Positions 8,414 through 16,087 of a DNA stretch of 26,435 nucleotides are shown here, one piece after another. The stretch covers positions 1-26,435 of the forward strand of contig CAZSWS010000036.1 in NCBI GenBank assembly GCA_964610765.1, given 5' to 3'. Position 1 is the stretch's first letter. Each line of letters begins with the position of its first letter. The translations under genes and the position numbers were made by a program. Origin of the DNA: CAZSWS01 sp964610765. GTDB lineage: Bacteria; Bacteroidota; Bacteroidia; Bacteroidales; Tannerellaceae. The notes under the pieces are model-generated. The model did no database searches. It was not told the origin of the DNA and worked only from the letters and a program-made list of their open reading frames with translations.

Positions 8414-11077
8414 ATGACACGTGGTTCTATTTATTTTTTACTGGTTATTTGGTTGCTCTCTTCTTGTAGTCACTTGAAAGAGAATCATTTTATCACAGAT
8501 GCATCTTATCGAAGCAAAGTTAAAAGCACCTTGGAGGCAAAGAAAAAAGCATTCGCCGATCCGGGCTTATTTGAAGTACTAGACGATGCGTTGACGCTTA
8601 AGGAGCGTGAGGCGCTGATGTTTTTGTATGCTTATATGCCCATAGGTGATGTGACAGATTATAGTGGTGATTTTTATTTGGCTAATGTGCGCAGCTCTTT
8701 TCAGGTTAGCGAAGAAATGCCTTGGGGTAAAGACATCCCGGAAGTTATCTTTCGTCATTTTGTGCTTCCTGTACGGGTAAATAATGAAAACATGGATGAG
8801 AGTCGCTGGATTTTCTATGAGGAACTAAAAGATCGTGTCAAGGATTTATCGTTAGCAGATGCTGTTTTGGAGGTAAATCACTGGTGTCATGAAAAAGTTA
8901 TTTATACGCCTTCTGATGGGCGAACCAGTTCCCCCCTGGCCTCGGTAAAGACAGCCTACGGACGTTGTGGAGAAGAATCGACGTTTACGGTCGCCGCTCT
9001 TCGTTCGGTAGGTATTCCGGCTCGGCAAGTATACACGCCCCGTTGGGCTCATACAGACAACAATCATGCCTGGGTAGAAGCCTGGGTAGATGGTAAGTGG
9101 TGCTTTTTAGGTGCTTGCGAACCGGAACCGGTATTGAATATGGCCTGGTTTAATGCACCTGCCTATCGGGGGATGTTGATGCATACCAAAGTGTTTGGTG
9201 CGTACGATGGTCCGGAAGAAATCATGGACGTTACCGAATGCTTTACAGAAATTAATGTGATAGATAACTATGCTCCTACGGCGCGTGTTGATGTGACTGT
9301 TGTGGATGCTGACAATCAGCCGGCAGCTGATGCGGTGGTGGAATATAAACTCTATAACCACGCTGAATTTAATTCTGTAGCCCGTAAAACTACGGATGCA
9401 GCCGGTAAAAGCTTTTTATCTGCCGGAAAAGGGGATATGCTTATATGGGCTAGTAAAAATGGGACGTTTGGCTTTCAGAAAGTCTCTTTTGGTCAGGACA
9501 CGGAGGCTGTTATCGTTTTGGATAAGCAACCCGGCGATATGGCTACTGTTGAGTTAGATATTGTTCCGCCTGTAGCCGGCGAAATTCCGGTAGAAGTGAC
9601 CGATGAGCAAAAAGAAGAAAATGCCATGCGGTTGGCTGCTGAAGATGTGATACGTGAAGCATATGTATCTACGTTTTATACGGAAGAAGAAGCTAAATCA
9701 TTGGCGAAAGAATTAGGCATTGATGCGCAGCGAACCATACGCTACCTGATTGGAAGTCGGGGTAATTGGGCAGTCATTGAAAAATTCTTACGTGATACAC
9801 CCCAAGGTAAGCGGTCGTTGGCAATGGATCTGCTGGGTGTGATTTCTTCTAAAGACTTGCGTGATATTCCATTCGATGTGTTGTTTGACCATCTAAATAA
9901 TACTCCGGAGGTGGAATCGCCTTTATTCACACGTTATATCTTAAATCCGCGAGTGGCTAACGAGCAGCTGACTCCTTATAAAAGTTATTTACAGAACGAG
10001 TTTGACCCGGCTTTGGCTGCTAAAGCCAAAGAGAACCCAATGGAACTGGTTAAATGGGTGAAAGAGCAAATTCATGTCAATGAGGCTCTTAATCCCCAGC
10101 GTATTCCGGTTATGCCGACCGGGGTTTGGAAAGGTCGGGTAGCTAATGATGGTTCGCGGAATGTGTTTTTTGTTTCTTTGGCAAGAAGTTTAGGTATACC
10201 GGCACAGATTGAACCGGTCGCATCGAAAGTACAATATGCTAAAGATGGGGTTTGGATGGATGTAGACTTTGAAGCTATGGAGGAAAAAGTAGCTGCGCAA
10301 GGAGCTTTAACGGCTACTTACTCACCGACTAAAACATTACCCAACCCAACCTATTTCACTCATTTCACAGTAGCTCGTCTTAAAGATGACGGACAATTGC
10401 AAACGCTGAACCTGCGCTCGAACAAAAGTGTAGATATGGGTGGAGGAAGTAACTGGACAGGACTGTTGAAAGATCCGATGCCGATGGACGAAGGGCATTA
10501 TGCATTGGTGACTGGAACACGGATGGCTAGTGGTAAGGTGTTAGCAGCACTAGCTTTCTTCGATGTGAAAGCCGGCGAAACAACGCAAATCCCATTGACT
10601 ATGCGAGTAGATGAAGAAGACATCCAAGTGATTGGTAATATAGACGCGGAAGCGAAGTTTAAACTAGCTGATAGCGGAGCTGAAACCAGTATATTGAATG
10701 TGACTGGTCGTGGATATTTTGTCGTGGGTATTTTGGGTGCTCGTCAGGAACCGACTAATCATGCGATGAGGGATATAGCCTTGTTTAAAAAAGAGTTTGA
10801 ATCGTGGGATAGAAGTATGATTTTACTCTTTAAAGACGAGCAAGGGTATCAAAATTTTGATACAAACGAATTTGGAGAATTGCCACAAACGATTACTTAT
10901 GGCATAGATGCTGATGGAAGTATCACCCGGATGATTGCCAACGGCACCAACCTGTCCAATCAAAATACCTTGCCAATATTTATCGTTGCCGATACATTTG
11001 GGCGTGTGGTATTTGTTTCACAGGGCTATACCATTGGTATGGGTGAACAATTGATGAAAGTCATCAATCGGCTGTAG
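8414..11077 (+). CDS. Transglutaminase-domain lipoprotein
   Basis: An 887-residue lipoprotein: residues 1-17 are a signal sequence and LLSSC gives a lipobox with Cys18. A transglutaminase/protease-like core spans about 140-245, with Cys185 in YGRCGEES and His218 in NNHAWVEAW. The third position, usually an Asp, falls in GACEPEP (233-239). An Ig-like or carboxypeptidase-regulatory-like beta domain follows (about 288-372). A helical stretch leads to a second transglutaminase-like piece (about 540-620) with SLARSLGIPA, in which the nucleophile position is not Cys. The C-terminal 130 residues resemble a thioredoxin fold (FIVADTFGRVVFVSQGYTIG) without a CxxC. Bacterial members usually hydrolyse peptides or amides rather than cross-link, and the substrate is unknown. 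It is divergent from the A2M gene and 73 nt ahead of a glycosyltransferase gene on the same strand. Confidence 0.85.
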   Translation: MTRGSIYFLLVIWLLSSCSHLKENHFITDASYRSKVKSTLEAKKKAFADPGLFEVLDDALTLKEREALMFLYAYMPIGDVTDYSGDFYLANVRSSFQVSEEMPWGKDIPEVIFRHFVLPVRVNNENMDESRWIFYEELKDRVKDLSLADAVLEVNHWCHEKVIYTPSDGRTSSPLASVKTAYGRCGEESTFTVAALRSVGIPARQVYTPRWAHTDNNHAWVEAWVDGKWCFLGACEPEPVLNMAWFNAPAYRGMLMHTKVFGAYDGPEEIMDVTECFTEINVIDNYAPTARVDVTVVDADNQPAADAVVEYKLYNHAEFNSVARKTTDAAGKSFLSAGKGDMLIWASKNGTFGFQKVSFGQDTEAVIVLDKQPGDMATVELDIVPPVAGEIPVEVTDEQKEENAMRLAAEDVIREAYVSTFYTEEEAKSLAKELGIDAQRTIRYLIGSRGNWAVIEKFLRDTPQGKRSLAMDLLGVISSKDLRDIPFDVLFDHLNNTPEVESPLFTRYILNPRVANEQLTPYKSYLQNEFDPALAAKAKENPMELVKWVKEQIHVNEALNPQRIPVMPTGVWKGRVANDGSRNVFFVSLARSLGIPAQIEPVASKVQYAKDGVWMDVDFEAMEEKVAAQGALTATYSPTKTLPNPTYFTHFTVARLKDDGQLQTLNLRSNKSVDMGGGSNWTGLLKDPMPMDEGHYALVTGTRMASGKVLAALAFFDVKAGETTQIPLTMRVDEEDIQVIGNIDAEAKFKLADSGAETSILNVTGRGYFVVGILGARQEPTNHAMRDIALFKKEFESWDRSMILLFKDEQGYQNFDTNEFGELPQTITYGIDADGSITRMIANGTNLSNQNTLPIFIVADTFGRVVFVSQGYTIGMGEQLMKVINRL

Positions 11078-11150
11078 CAAAGAATTTGGTATGTAAAATC
11101 GATTTTTGCGCGGAAAAACTATTTGATGTGCAACAGACCGATTATAAAGA

Positions 11151-12401
11151 ATGAAAGTAGTACTAATCAATACGTCAGAACGAACAGGGGGGGCGGCTGT
11201 TGCAGCTAACCGGTTGGTGAAAGCCTTGCGGAAGAGTGGGGTGGAGGCAACCATGTTGGTGCGTGACCGCTCAACGGACGATTCGTATACGGTATCGGTA
11301 AGTAAAACTTCTCGACAACGGTTTGCTTTTCGCTTTCGTTTTCTATGGGAGCGGTTAGTTATTTTTCTACAAAATGGATTTAGTCGTAAACGCTTGTTCG
11401 AGGTTTCGATTGCCAATACGGGGGTTGATCTGCGTGACCACCCTTTGGTGAAAGAGGCAGACGTAATCCATTTACATTGGATAAATCAGGGTTTTTTATC
11501 TATTCGGGATATTCGCAAGCTTCAACAAACCGGCAAACCTCTTGTATGGACTATGCACGACATGTGGCCATGTACAGGGATATGTCATCATGCACGCGAG
11601 TGTACACATTATTATAACTTCTGTCACCATTGTCCTCGACTTCATTCCAGATGGAAGCATGATTTATCTGCCCGTACCTATAAGAAAAAGGCTTATTACT
11701 TATGTACGAAAGATATTGCTTACGTTCCTTGTAGTCAGTGGCTGGAGGGACAAACTCGGAAAAGTGCCCTGATTCAAGGTTCGATAACGCATATCCCTAA
11801 CCCCATTGATACTTCCGTTTTCAAAAGACAGGAACAAGAAAAGCACGCGATTAGAGTGCGTTTGGGGCTTCCTTTAGATAAACGCCTGGTGTTGTTCGGA
11901 GCTTTAAATGTGAATGATCAACGCAAAGGAATAGGCTATTTAGTTAAGGCTATTCCAAAAGTGAAGTCCGGCATTGCTCTGGTGGTGTTTGGTCAGGTGA
12001 AGACTGAGATTGCTTCTTTCTTTTCTCTCCCTATCTATTCGTTGGGTTATTTGACCGACGAGCAGGATATACGTGATGTGTATGCTGCGGTAGATTGCTT
12101 TGCTACGCCTTCTTTAGAAGAAAACTTGCCCAATATGATTATGGAGGCAATGGCTTGTGGAACACCTTGTGTTGGTTTCAACGTGGGAGGGATACCTGAA
12201 ATGATCGAGCATCAGCAGAATGGATATGTGGCGAAGTATAGAAATTCAACAGATTTTGCCCGGGGTATTGACTGGGTATTGGCTCATAACTCGGTTGGCG
12301 AACTATCTGATGCCTGTGTGGAGAAAGTTGAAGCTAACTATTCGGAAAAGGTGGTTGCTACTCGCTATATTGAACTTTATAATCAACTATTATCTGTATG
12401 A
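11151..12401 (+). CDS. Glycosyltransferase, GT4 family (WcaC-like)
   Basis: A 416-residue cytoplasmic or membrane-associated GT-B glycosyltransferase. The N-terminal half has the glycine-rich start INTSERTGGAAVAANRL and a TMHDMWPCTG motif. It also holds a cysteine/histidine cluster (Cys141, 145, 151, 158, 161), which is usual in this branch of GT4 enzymes and may bind metal. The C-terminal half carries the donor-binding EX7E motif (Glu324 and Glu332 in EENLPNMIMEAMACGTP), with VGGIPEMI after it. It likely adds a sugar during capsule, exopolysaccharide or O-antigen assembly. Its stop overlaps the start of the next glycosyltransferase by 4 nt (ATGA). It starts 73 nt after the transglutaminase gene with no exact -7 box between, so it may share that promoter. 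Donor and acceptor cannot be read from sequence. Confidence 0.88.
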   Translation: MKVVLINTSERTGGAAVAANRLVKALRKSGVEATMLVRDRSTDDSYTVSVSKTSRQRFAFRFRFLWERLVIFLQNGFSRKRLFEVSIANTGVDLRDHPLVKEADVIHLHWINQGFLSIRDIRKLQQTGKPLVWTMHDMWPCTGICHHARECTHYYNFCHHCPRLHSRWKHDLSARTYKKKAYYLCTKDIAYVPCSQWLEGQTRKSALIQGSITHIPNPIDTSVFKRQEQEKHAIRVRLGLPLDKRLVLFGALNVNDQRKGIGYLVKAIPKVKSGIALVVFGQVKTEIASFFSLPIYSLGYLTDEQDIRDVYAAVDCFATPSLEENLPNMIMEAMACGTPCVGFNVGGIPEMIEHQQNGYVAKYRNSTDFARGIDWVLAHNSVGELSDACVEKVEANYSEKVVATRYIELYNQLLSV

Positions 12402-13144
12402 AACCTGTATTTTCTATTATAACCATCACGTATAACGCTGCTGCCTTTCTGGAAACAACTATTCAAAGTATTGTCGGACAAACATATCCTCATATTGAAT
12501 ACCTGATTATCGACGGAGCGTCGAATGACGGAACGCAAGAGATTATCAAACGTTATGAGGCGGAAGTGAATTATTGGGTGAGTGAACCGGATAAGGGATT
12601 GTATGACGCCATGAATAAAGGGCTGAAGCAGGCTACGGGCGACTATGTCTGGTTTATCAATGCAGGCGATGCTTTGCATGCGAAAAATACGGTGGAGCTA
12701 ATAGCGAATCAGTTGGCGAAAAAAGAGAAGCTGCCTACGGTCGTTTATGGCGAAACAAATATTGTGGATGTGGATAGAAATTCGTTGGGCATGAGGCGGC
12801 TGCGTGCTCCTGAAAAGCTGACTTGGAAGAGCTTTCGTATGGGTATGCTGGTGAGTCACCAGTCTTTTTTAGCTCTTCGAACGGTCGCACCGTTGTATGA
12901 TACATCGTACCGTTTTTCTGCCGACTTTGATTGGTGTATTCGCTGTATGCAACAGCCCGGAGAAATTCATCATACGCACGAAGTCTTGGCAGACTATCTA
13001 CATGAAGGACTGAGCACAAACAATCGGAAAGCTTCGTTGAAAGAGCGTTTTCGGATTATGAGTAAGTATTATGGCTACCTACCTACGTTACTCCGTCACT
13101 TTTGGTTTGCCCTTCGTTTCTATACCGCCCGTCAAAAGGCATAA
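12398..13144 (+). CDS. Glycosyltransferase, GT2 family (WcaE-like)
   Basis: A 248-residue GT-A glycosyltransferase. FSIITITYNAAAFLETTIQS at the N-terminus, the nucleotide-binding IEYLIIDGASNDGT (Asp39) and the acidic metal-binding stretch WFINAGDALH (Asp91) are standard for family 2. SFRMGMLVSHQSF and FSADFDWCIRCM further on are typical of the WcaE-like group that acts in surface polysaccharide assembly. No transmembrane helix is evident, so it probably works at the inner face of the membrane. Translation is coupled to the GT4 gene by the ATGA overlap. Only two glycosyltransferases are present, with no polymerase, flippase or sugar-nucleotide genes beside them, so this is not a whole polysaccharide locus. 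Confidence 0.88.
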   Translation: MKPVFSIITITYNAAAFLETTIQSIVGQTYPHIEYLIIDGASNDGTQEIIKRYEAEVNYWVSEPDKGLYDAMNKGLKQATGDYVWFINAGDALHAKNTVELIANQLAKKEKLPTVVYGETNIVDVDRNSLGMRRLRAPEKLTWKSFRMGMLVSHQSFLALRTVAPLYDTSYRFSADFDWCIRCMQQPGEIHHTHEVLADYLHEGLSTNNRKASLKERFRIMSKYYGYLPTLLRHFWFALRFYTARQKA

Positions 13145-13172
13145 GAGGAACAAGGGTATCAATACTCCTCTT
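13143..13172. terminator. Possible two-way terminator between convergent genes
   Basis: AAGAGGA (13143-13149) and TCCTCTT (13166-13172) can pair across the 14-nt space between the GT2 and GNAT stop codons, with a smaller GTA/TAC stem inside. The stem is interrupted and lacks a clear T-run, so support is weak. Confidence 0.3.
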
Positions 13173-13461
13173 CTGTACGCACGTCTTGCATGTCTTTATG
13201 TCGCTCGAACATACGACCTACGTAGGGACATTCGGGGACAATCATCAATCCTTTGTCACGAGCAAAAGCTACAATTTCCATAAATAGCCTTTTCCCAACT
13301 CCACCACCTTCATAGTCTTTGGAAACTACTGTATGATCCACATGGATAATCCCGGGTGACGCATAATAATAGGTCATAAAACCTACTTCGGCTTCATGCT
13401 CTGTCAAACTTAAGCGACCTCGGTCGTTTTTTTCTTTATGTATAACCTCCATAATAATCAT
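13159..13461 (-). CDS. Small GNAT-family N-acetyltransferase (COG2388/YidJ type)
   Basis: A 100-residue single-domain acetyltransferase, the normal size for this compact GNAT group. Acyl-CoA binding is marked by EGGGVGKRLFMEIVAFAR (about residues 51-68), after the strand HVDHTVVSKDY. The end, PECPYVGRMFERHKDMQDV, matches the family pattern in which a Cys-Pro-Tyr and a Phe/His close the fold. The substrate is unknown for the family. The start used is the ATG at 13461; an in-frame ATG three codons later (13452) is an alternative. It faces the glycosyltransferase pair and has its own promoter. Confidence 0.85.
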   Translation of the reverse strand: MIIMEVIHKEKNDRGRLSLTEHEAEVGFMTYYYASPGIIHVDHTVVSKDYEGGGVGKRLFMEIVAFARDKGLMIVPECPYVGRMFERHKDMQDVRTEEEY

Positions 13462-13476
13462 GTATTAATGTTACGA

Positions 13477-13507
13477 CAAAAATAAATAGTTTATTTTCAT
13501 TTGCCAA
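13477..13507 (-). promoter_or_regulatory. Promoter of the GNAT gene
   Basis: On the minus strand a TTG (-33, 13505-13507) is followed 20 nt later by TATTTTTG (-7, 13477-13484). Both elements and their spacing fit the Bacteroidetes housekeeping consensus. The leader to the ATG at 13461 is about 10 nt. Confidence 0.6.
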
Positions 13508-13579
13508 TACATTTTGTTTAAACCCTCTTTGGTAGAATAGATATATAGGTCTTATAAATTATTTTTAATGGAAACATTG

Positions 13580-13587
13580 TATCTTTG
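13580..13587 (+). promoter_or_regulatory. Promoter -7 element for sufS-rnhB
   Basis: TATCTTTG, an exact TAnnTTTG match, lies 20 nt before the sufS ATG. No clear -33 element was found in the A/T-rich stretch upstream. Confidence 0.6.
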
Positions 13588-13607
13588 ACTTATTCAAATA
13601 GATAAGC

Positions 13608-14831
13608 ATGTTAACAGCACAAGATATACAGAGAATAAGAGAGGATTTTCCCATTTTAAAACGCAATGTTTACGATAAACCGTTGGTTTATTTTGATAAT
13701 AGTGCTACAACGCAGAAGCCTCGGCAGGTTGTGGAGAAAATTGTGGAAGAGTATTATAATGTCAACTCAAATGTTCATCGTGGGGTGCATTTTTTAAGCC
13801 AACAGGCTACGGATGCACATGAGGCAGCTCGCGAGCGTGTGCGAGCTTTTATCAATGCCCAATCAACCAATGAAATTGTATTCACCCGCGGGACGACCGA
13901 AGCGATAAACCTGGTGGCTTCCAGTTTTTCAGATGAATGTTTGGAGGCTGGAGACGAAGTGATTATCTCGGCAATGGAGCATCATTCGAATATTGTGCCC
14001 TGGCAAATTCAGGCGTTTAAAAAAGGAATCAGTCTGCAAGTTATCCCTATCAATGAACGAGGAGAATTGGATATGGATGCCTATCGTGGACTGTTTTCAG
14101 ATAAGACGCGATTAGTTTCTATTACGCATACTTCCAATGTTTTGGGAACGGTCAATCCGGCTAAAGAATTGATAGCCATAGCACATGAGCATGATGTGCC
14201 CGTTTTGATTGACGGAGCGCAGGCCGTACCTCACTTGCCGGTGGATGTGCAAGATTTGGATGCGGATTTTTATGCCTTTTCGGGGCATAAAATCTATGCA
14301 CCTACCGGAATAGGGGTGCTGTATGGTAAAGAAGAATGGCTCAATAAGCTGCCTCCTTATCAAGGAGGGGGAGAAATGATAGCCAGTGTTTCGTTTGAGA
14401 AAACGGTCTTTAATGATCTGCCTTATAAGTTTGAAGCCGGAACGCCTGATTATATAGGGAGTACGGCATTAGCTGAGGCATTGAGCTATGTAGACCGTAT
14501 CGGTATTCAACAAATTGCAGCCTATGAGGATGAATTGCTACAGTATGCTACGGTGAGAATGAAAGAGATACCCGGTATGCGTATTTTTGGCGAATCAGAC
14601 CATAAAGGGGCTATTATCTCATTTTTAGTGGGTGATATCCATCCTTATGATATGGGACTACTCTTAGATCGACTAGGAATCGCGGTGCGTACAGGTCATC
14701 ATTGTGCCGAACCTTTGATGCACGCATTGGGGATTGATGGGACGATAAGGGCTTCTTTCTCTTTTTATAATACGAAAGAAGAGATTGACTACTTTATCGA
14801 ATCGTTGAAGAAGGTCATAGCCATGTTTTAA
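13608..14831 (+). CDS. sufS: Cysteine desulfurase SufS
   Basis: A 407-residue PLP enzyme of the SufS group. It converts cysteine to alanine and keeps the sulfur as a persulfide for Fe-S cluster assembly. Lys228 in FYAFSGHKIYAPTG should hold PLP. Cys366 in RTGHHCAEPL is the persulfide-forming cysteine, in the short loop typical of SufS rather than IscS/NifS. His125 in SAMEHHSNIVPW stacks on the cofactor. The length equals the family norm. rnhB follows after 7 nt, so the two are probably co-transcribed. sufB, sufC and sufD are not in the window, whereas its partner sufE lies close by on the other strand. Confidence 0.95.
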   Translation: MLTAQDIQRIREDFPILKRNVYDKPLVYFDNSATTQKPRQVVEKIVEEYYNVNSNVHRGVHFLSQQATDAHEAARERVRAFINAQSTNEIVFTRGTTEAINLVASSFSDECLEAGDEVIISAMEHHSNIVPWQIQAFKKGISLQVIPINERGELDMDAYRGLFSDKTRLVSITHTSNVLGTVNPAKELIAIAHEHDVPVLIDGAQAVPHLPVDVQDLDADFYAFSGHKIYAPTGIGVLYGKEEWLNKLPPYQGGGEMIASVSFEKTVFNDLPYKFEAGTPDYIGSTALAEALSYVDRIGIQQIAAYEDELLQYATVRMKEIPGMRIFGESDHKGAIISFLVGDIHPYDMGLLLDRLGIAVRTGHHCAEPLMHALGIDGTIRASFSFYNTKEEIDYFIESLKKVIAMF

Positions 14832-14838
14832 TAGAACG

Positions 14839-15447
14839 ATGCCATTAAAATCATCCCTAGTAAAAGGAAGGATAGAAGCCGGGTGTGATGAGGCCGGTCG
14901 TGGTTGCTTAGCCGGTGCTGTCTTTGCGGCTGCTGTAATTCTGCCTGAAGATTTCAGAAACGATGTCTTAAATGATAGTAAGCAGTTGACGGTTAAGAAA
15001 CGCCGCGAACTTCGTATTGTGATTGAGCAGGAAGCATTGACTTGGGGAGTGGGGATAGTTATTCCGGAAGAAATAGACGAAATTAATATTCTAAATGCTT
15101 CTTTCCTGGCTATGCACCGTGCGATTGATCAGTTGGTCGTCAGGCCGGAACATCTGTTGATTGATGGAAATCGCTTTAACCCATATCCTAATATTCCGCA
15201 TACAGTGATTGTGAAAGGCGATGCCAAGCTGCTAAGTATTGCAGCTGCCTCTGTGTTGGCTAAGACGCATCGGGATGAGTATATGGAAAATTTGCATAGG
15301 CAATATCCGGTATATGAATGGGATAAAAACAAAGGATATCCTACACGGGCTCACCGAGCGGCTATTCAGCAGTATGGTGCTACGCCTTACCACCGAAACT
15401 CTTTCAGGTTGTTGCCGGATGAGACACAACTATCGTTTGATTTTTAG
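14839..15447 (+). CDS. rnhB: Ribonuclease HII
   Basis: A 202-residue cytoplasmic enzyme that cuts RNA in RNA/DNA hybrids and nicks at single ribonucleotides left in DNA. The four-acid active site is complete: Asp17 and Glu18 in CDEAGRGCLAG, Asp109 in LLIDGNRF, and Asp128 in VKGDAK. Other family hallmarks are NDSKQLTVKKR (45-55) and AAASVLAKTHRDEYM (135-149). The length is normal. It is 7 nt downstream of sufS, an arrangement with no obvious functional logic. It converges on sufE with 53 nt between the stops and no strong terminator; only a 4-bp AGCC/GGCT hairpin was seen. Confidence 0.95.
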   Translation: MPLKSSLVKGRIEAGCDEAGRGCLAGAVFAAAVILPEDFRNDVLNDSKQLTVKKRRELRIVIEQEALTWGVGIVIPEEIDEINILNASFLAMHRAIDQLVVRPEHLLIDGNRFNPYPNIPHTVIVKGDAKLLSIAAASVLAKTHRDEYMENLHRQYPVYEWDKNKGYPTRAHRAAIQQYGATPYHRNSFRLLPDETQLSFDF

Positions 15448-15500
15448 AAGATTGCCCGCCGTTCTTATAGCCAAAGGCTCGTTTGCTAATACGCTCCCTG

Positions 15501-16081
15501 TTATTCTTTAGACTTGAATGCCAATGCATACATACGCATTTGTTTCAACATGGCGACCAATCCGTTAGATCGTGTGGGAGATAAATGCTCTTTTAATCCA
15601 ATTTGGTCGATGAAATAAAGGTCGGTATGTAATATTTCGTCAGGTGTGTGATTGGATAAAACTTTAATCAATAACGAAACTAATCCTTTGACGATGACTG
15701 CATCACTTTCTCCTTGAAAAAGCACTTTCCCATCGGCATAGTCGGCTTGTAACCAGACTCTACTTTGGCAACCTTCAATCAAGTTGCTCGTGTTTTTATA
15801 CTTTTCATCTAAAGGTTGCAGGCTATTACCCAAATCGATTAGTACGGAATATTTGTCCATCCAGTCATCGAACATGGAGAATTCGTCGATGATTTCGTCT
15901 TGTATTTCATTGATTGTTTNNNNNNNNNNNNNNNNNNNNNNNNNNNNNNNNNNNNNNNNNNNNNNNNNNNNNNNNNNNNNNNNNNNNNNNNNNNNNNNNN
16001 NNNNNNNNNNNNNNNNNNNTCATCGAACATGGAGAATTCGTCGATGATTTCGTCTTGTATTTCATTGATTGTTTGTGCCAT
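15501..16081 (-). CDS. sufE: SufE, sulfur acceptor for SufS (interrupted by an assembly gap)
   Basis: SufE takes persulfide sulfur from SufS and passes it to the SufBCD scaffold. The body reads from 15875 to 15501, with the acceptor cysteine in SNLIEGCQSRVWL. The true N-terminus, MAQTINEIQDEIIDEFS, starts at the ATG at 16081 beyond a 100-N gap (15920-16019). The 55 bases on both sides of the gap are identical. If gap and one copy are removed (155 nt), the frame joins cleanly into a 141-residue protein of normal SufE length, with Cys53 as the active residue. The break is therefore an assembly artefact, not a mutation. It is the last gene of the gyrB run, 6 nt after the M28 lipoprotein gene. 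Confidence 0.9.
15865..15919. repeat. 55-bp direct repeat, left copy at gap edge
   Basis: The last 55 bases before the N run are identical to 16020-16074 after it. Both lie within the sufE N-terminal coding region. They are best read as the overlap of two contig ends. Confidence 0.9.
15920..16019. other. Assembly gap of exactly 100 N
   Basis: Exactly 100 unknown bases, the usual placeholder for a gap of unknown size. The repeated edges show that the real gap is probably negative, meaning that the contigs overlap. Confidence 0.97.
16020..16074. repeat. 55-bp direct repeat, right copy at gap edge
   Basis: An exact copy of 15865-15919. Taken on the minus strand, this copy continues into the intact SufE start codon at 16081. 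Confidence 0.9.
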
Positions 16082-16087
16082 CTCTAT

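Noticed and set aside
11018..11416. 132-codon minus-strand frame over the end of the transglutaminase gene and start of the GT4 gene
   Set aside because: It overlaps two well-supported genes in antisense, and its product has no known motif or plausible start.
15865..16074. The 55-bp direct repeat as a biological duplication or mobile-element target site
   Set aside because: Both copies end exactly at the edges of a 100-N placeholder, and collapsing them restores the gene, so it is an assembly overlap.
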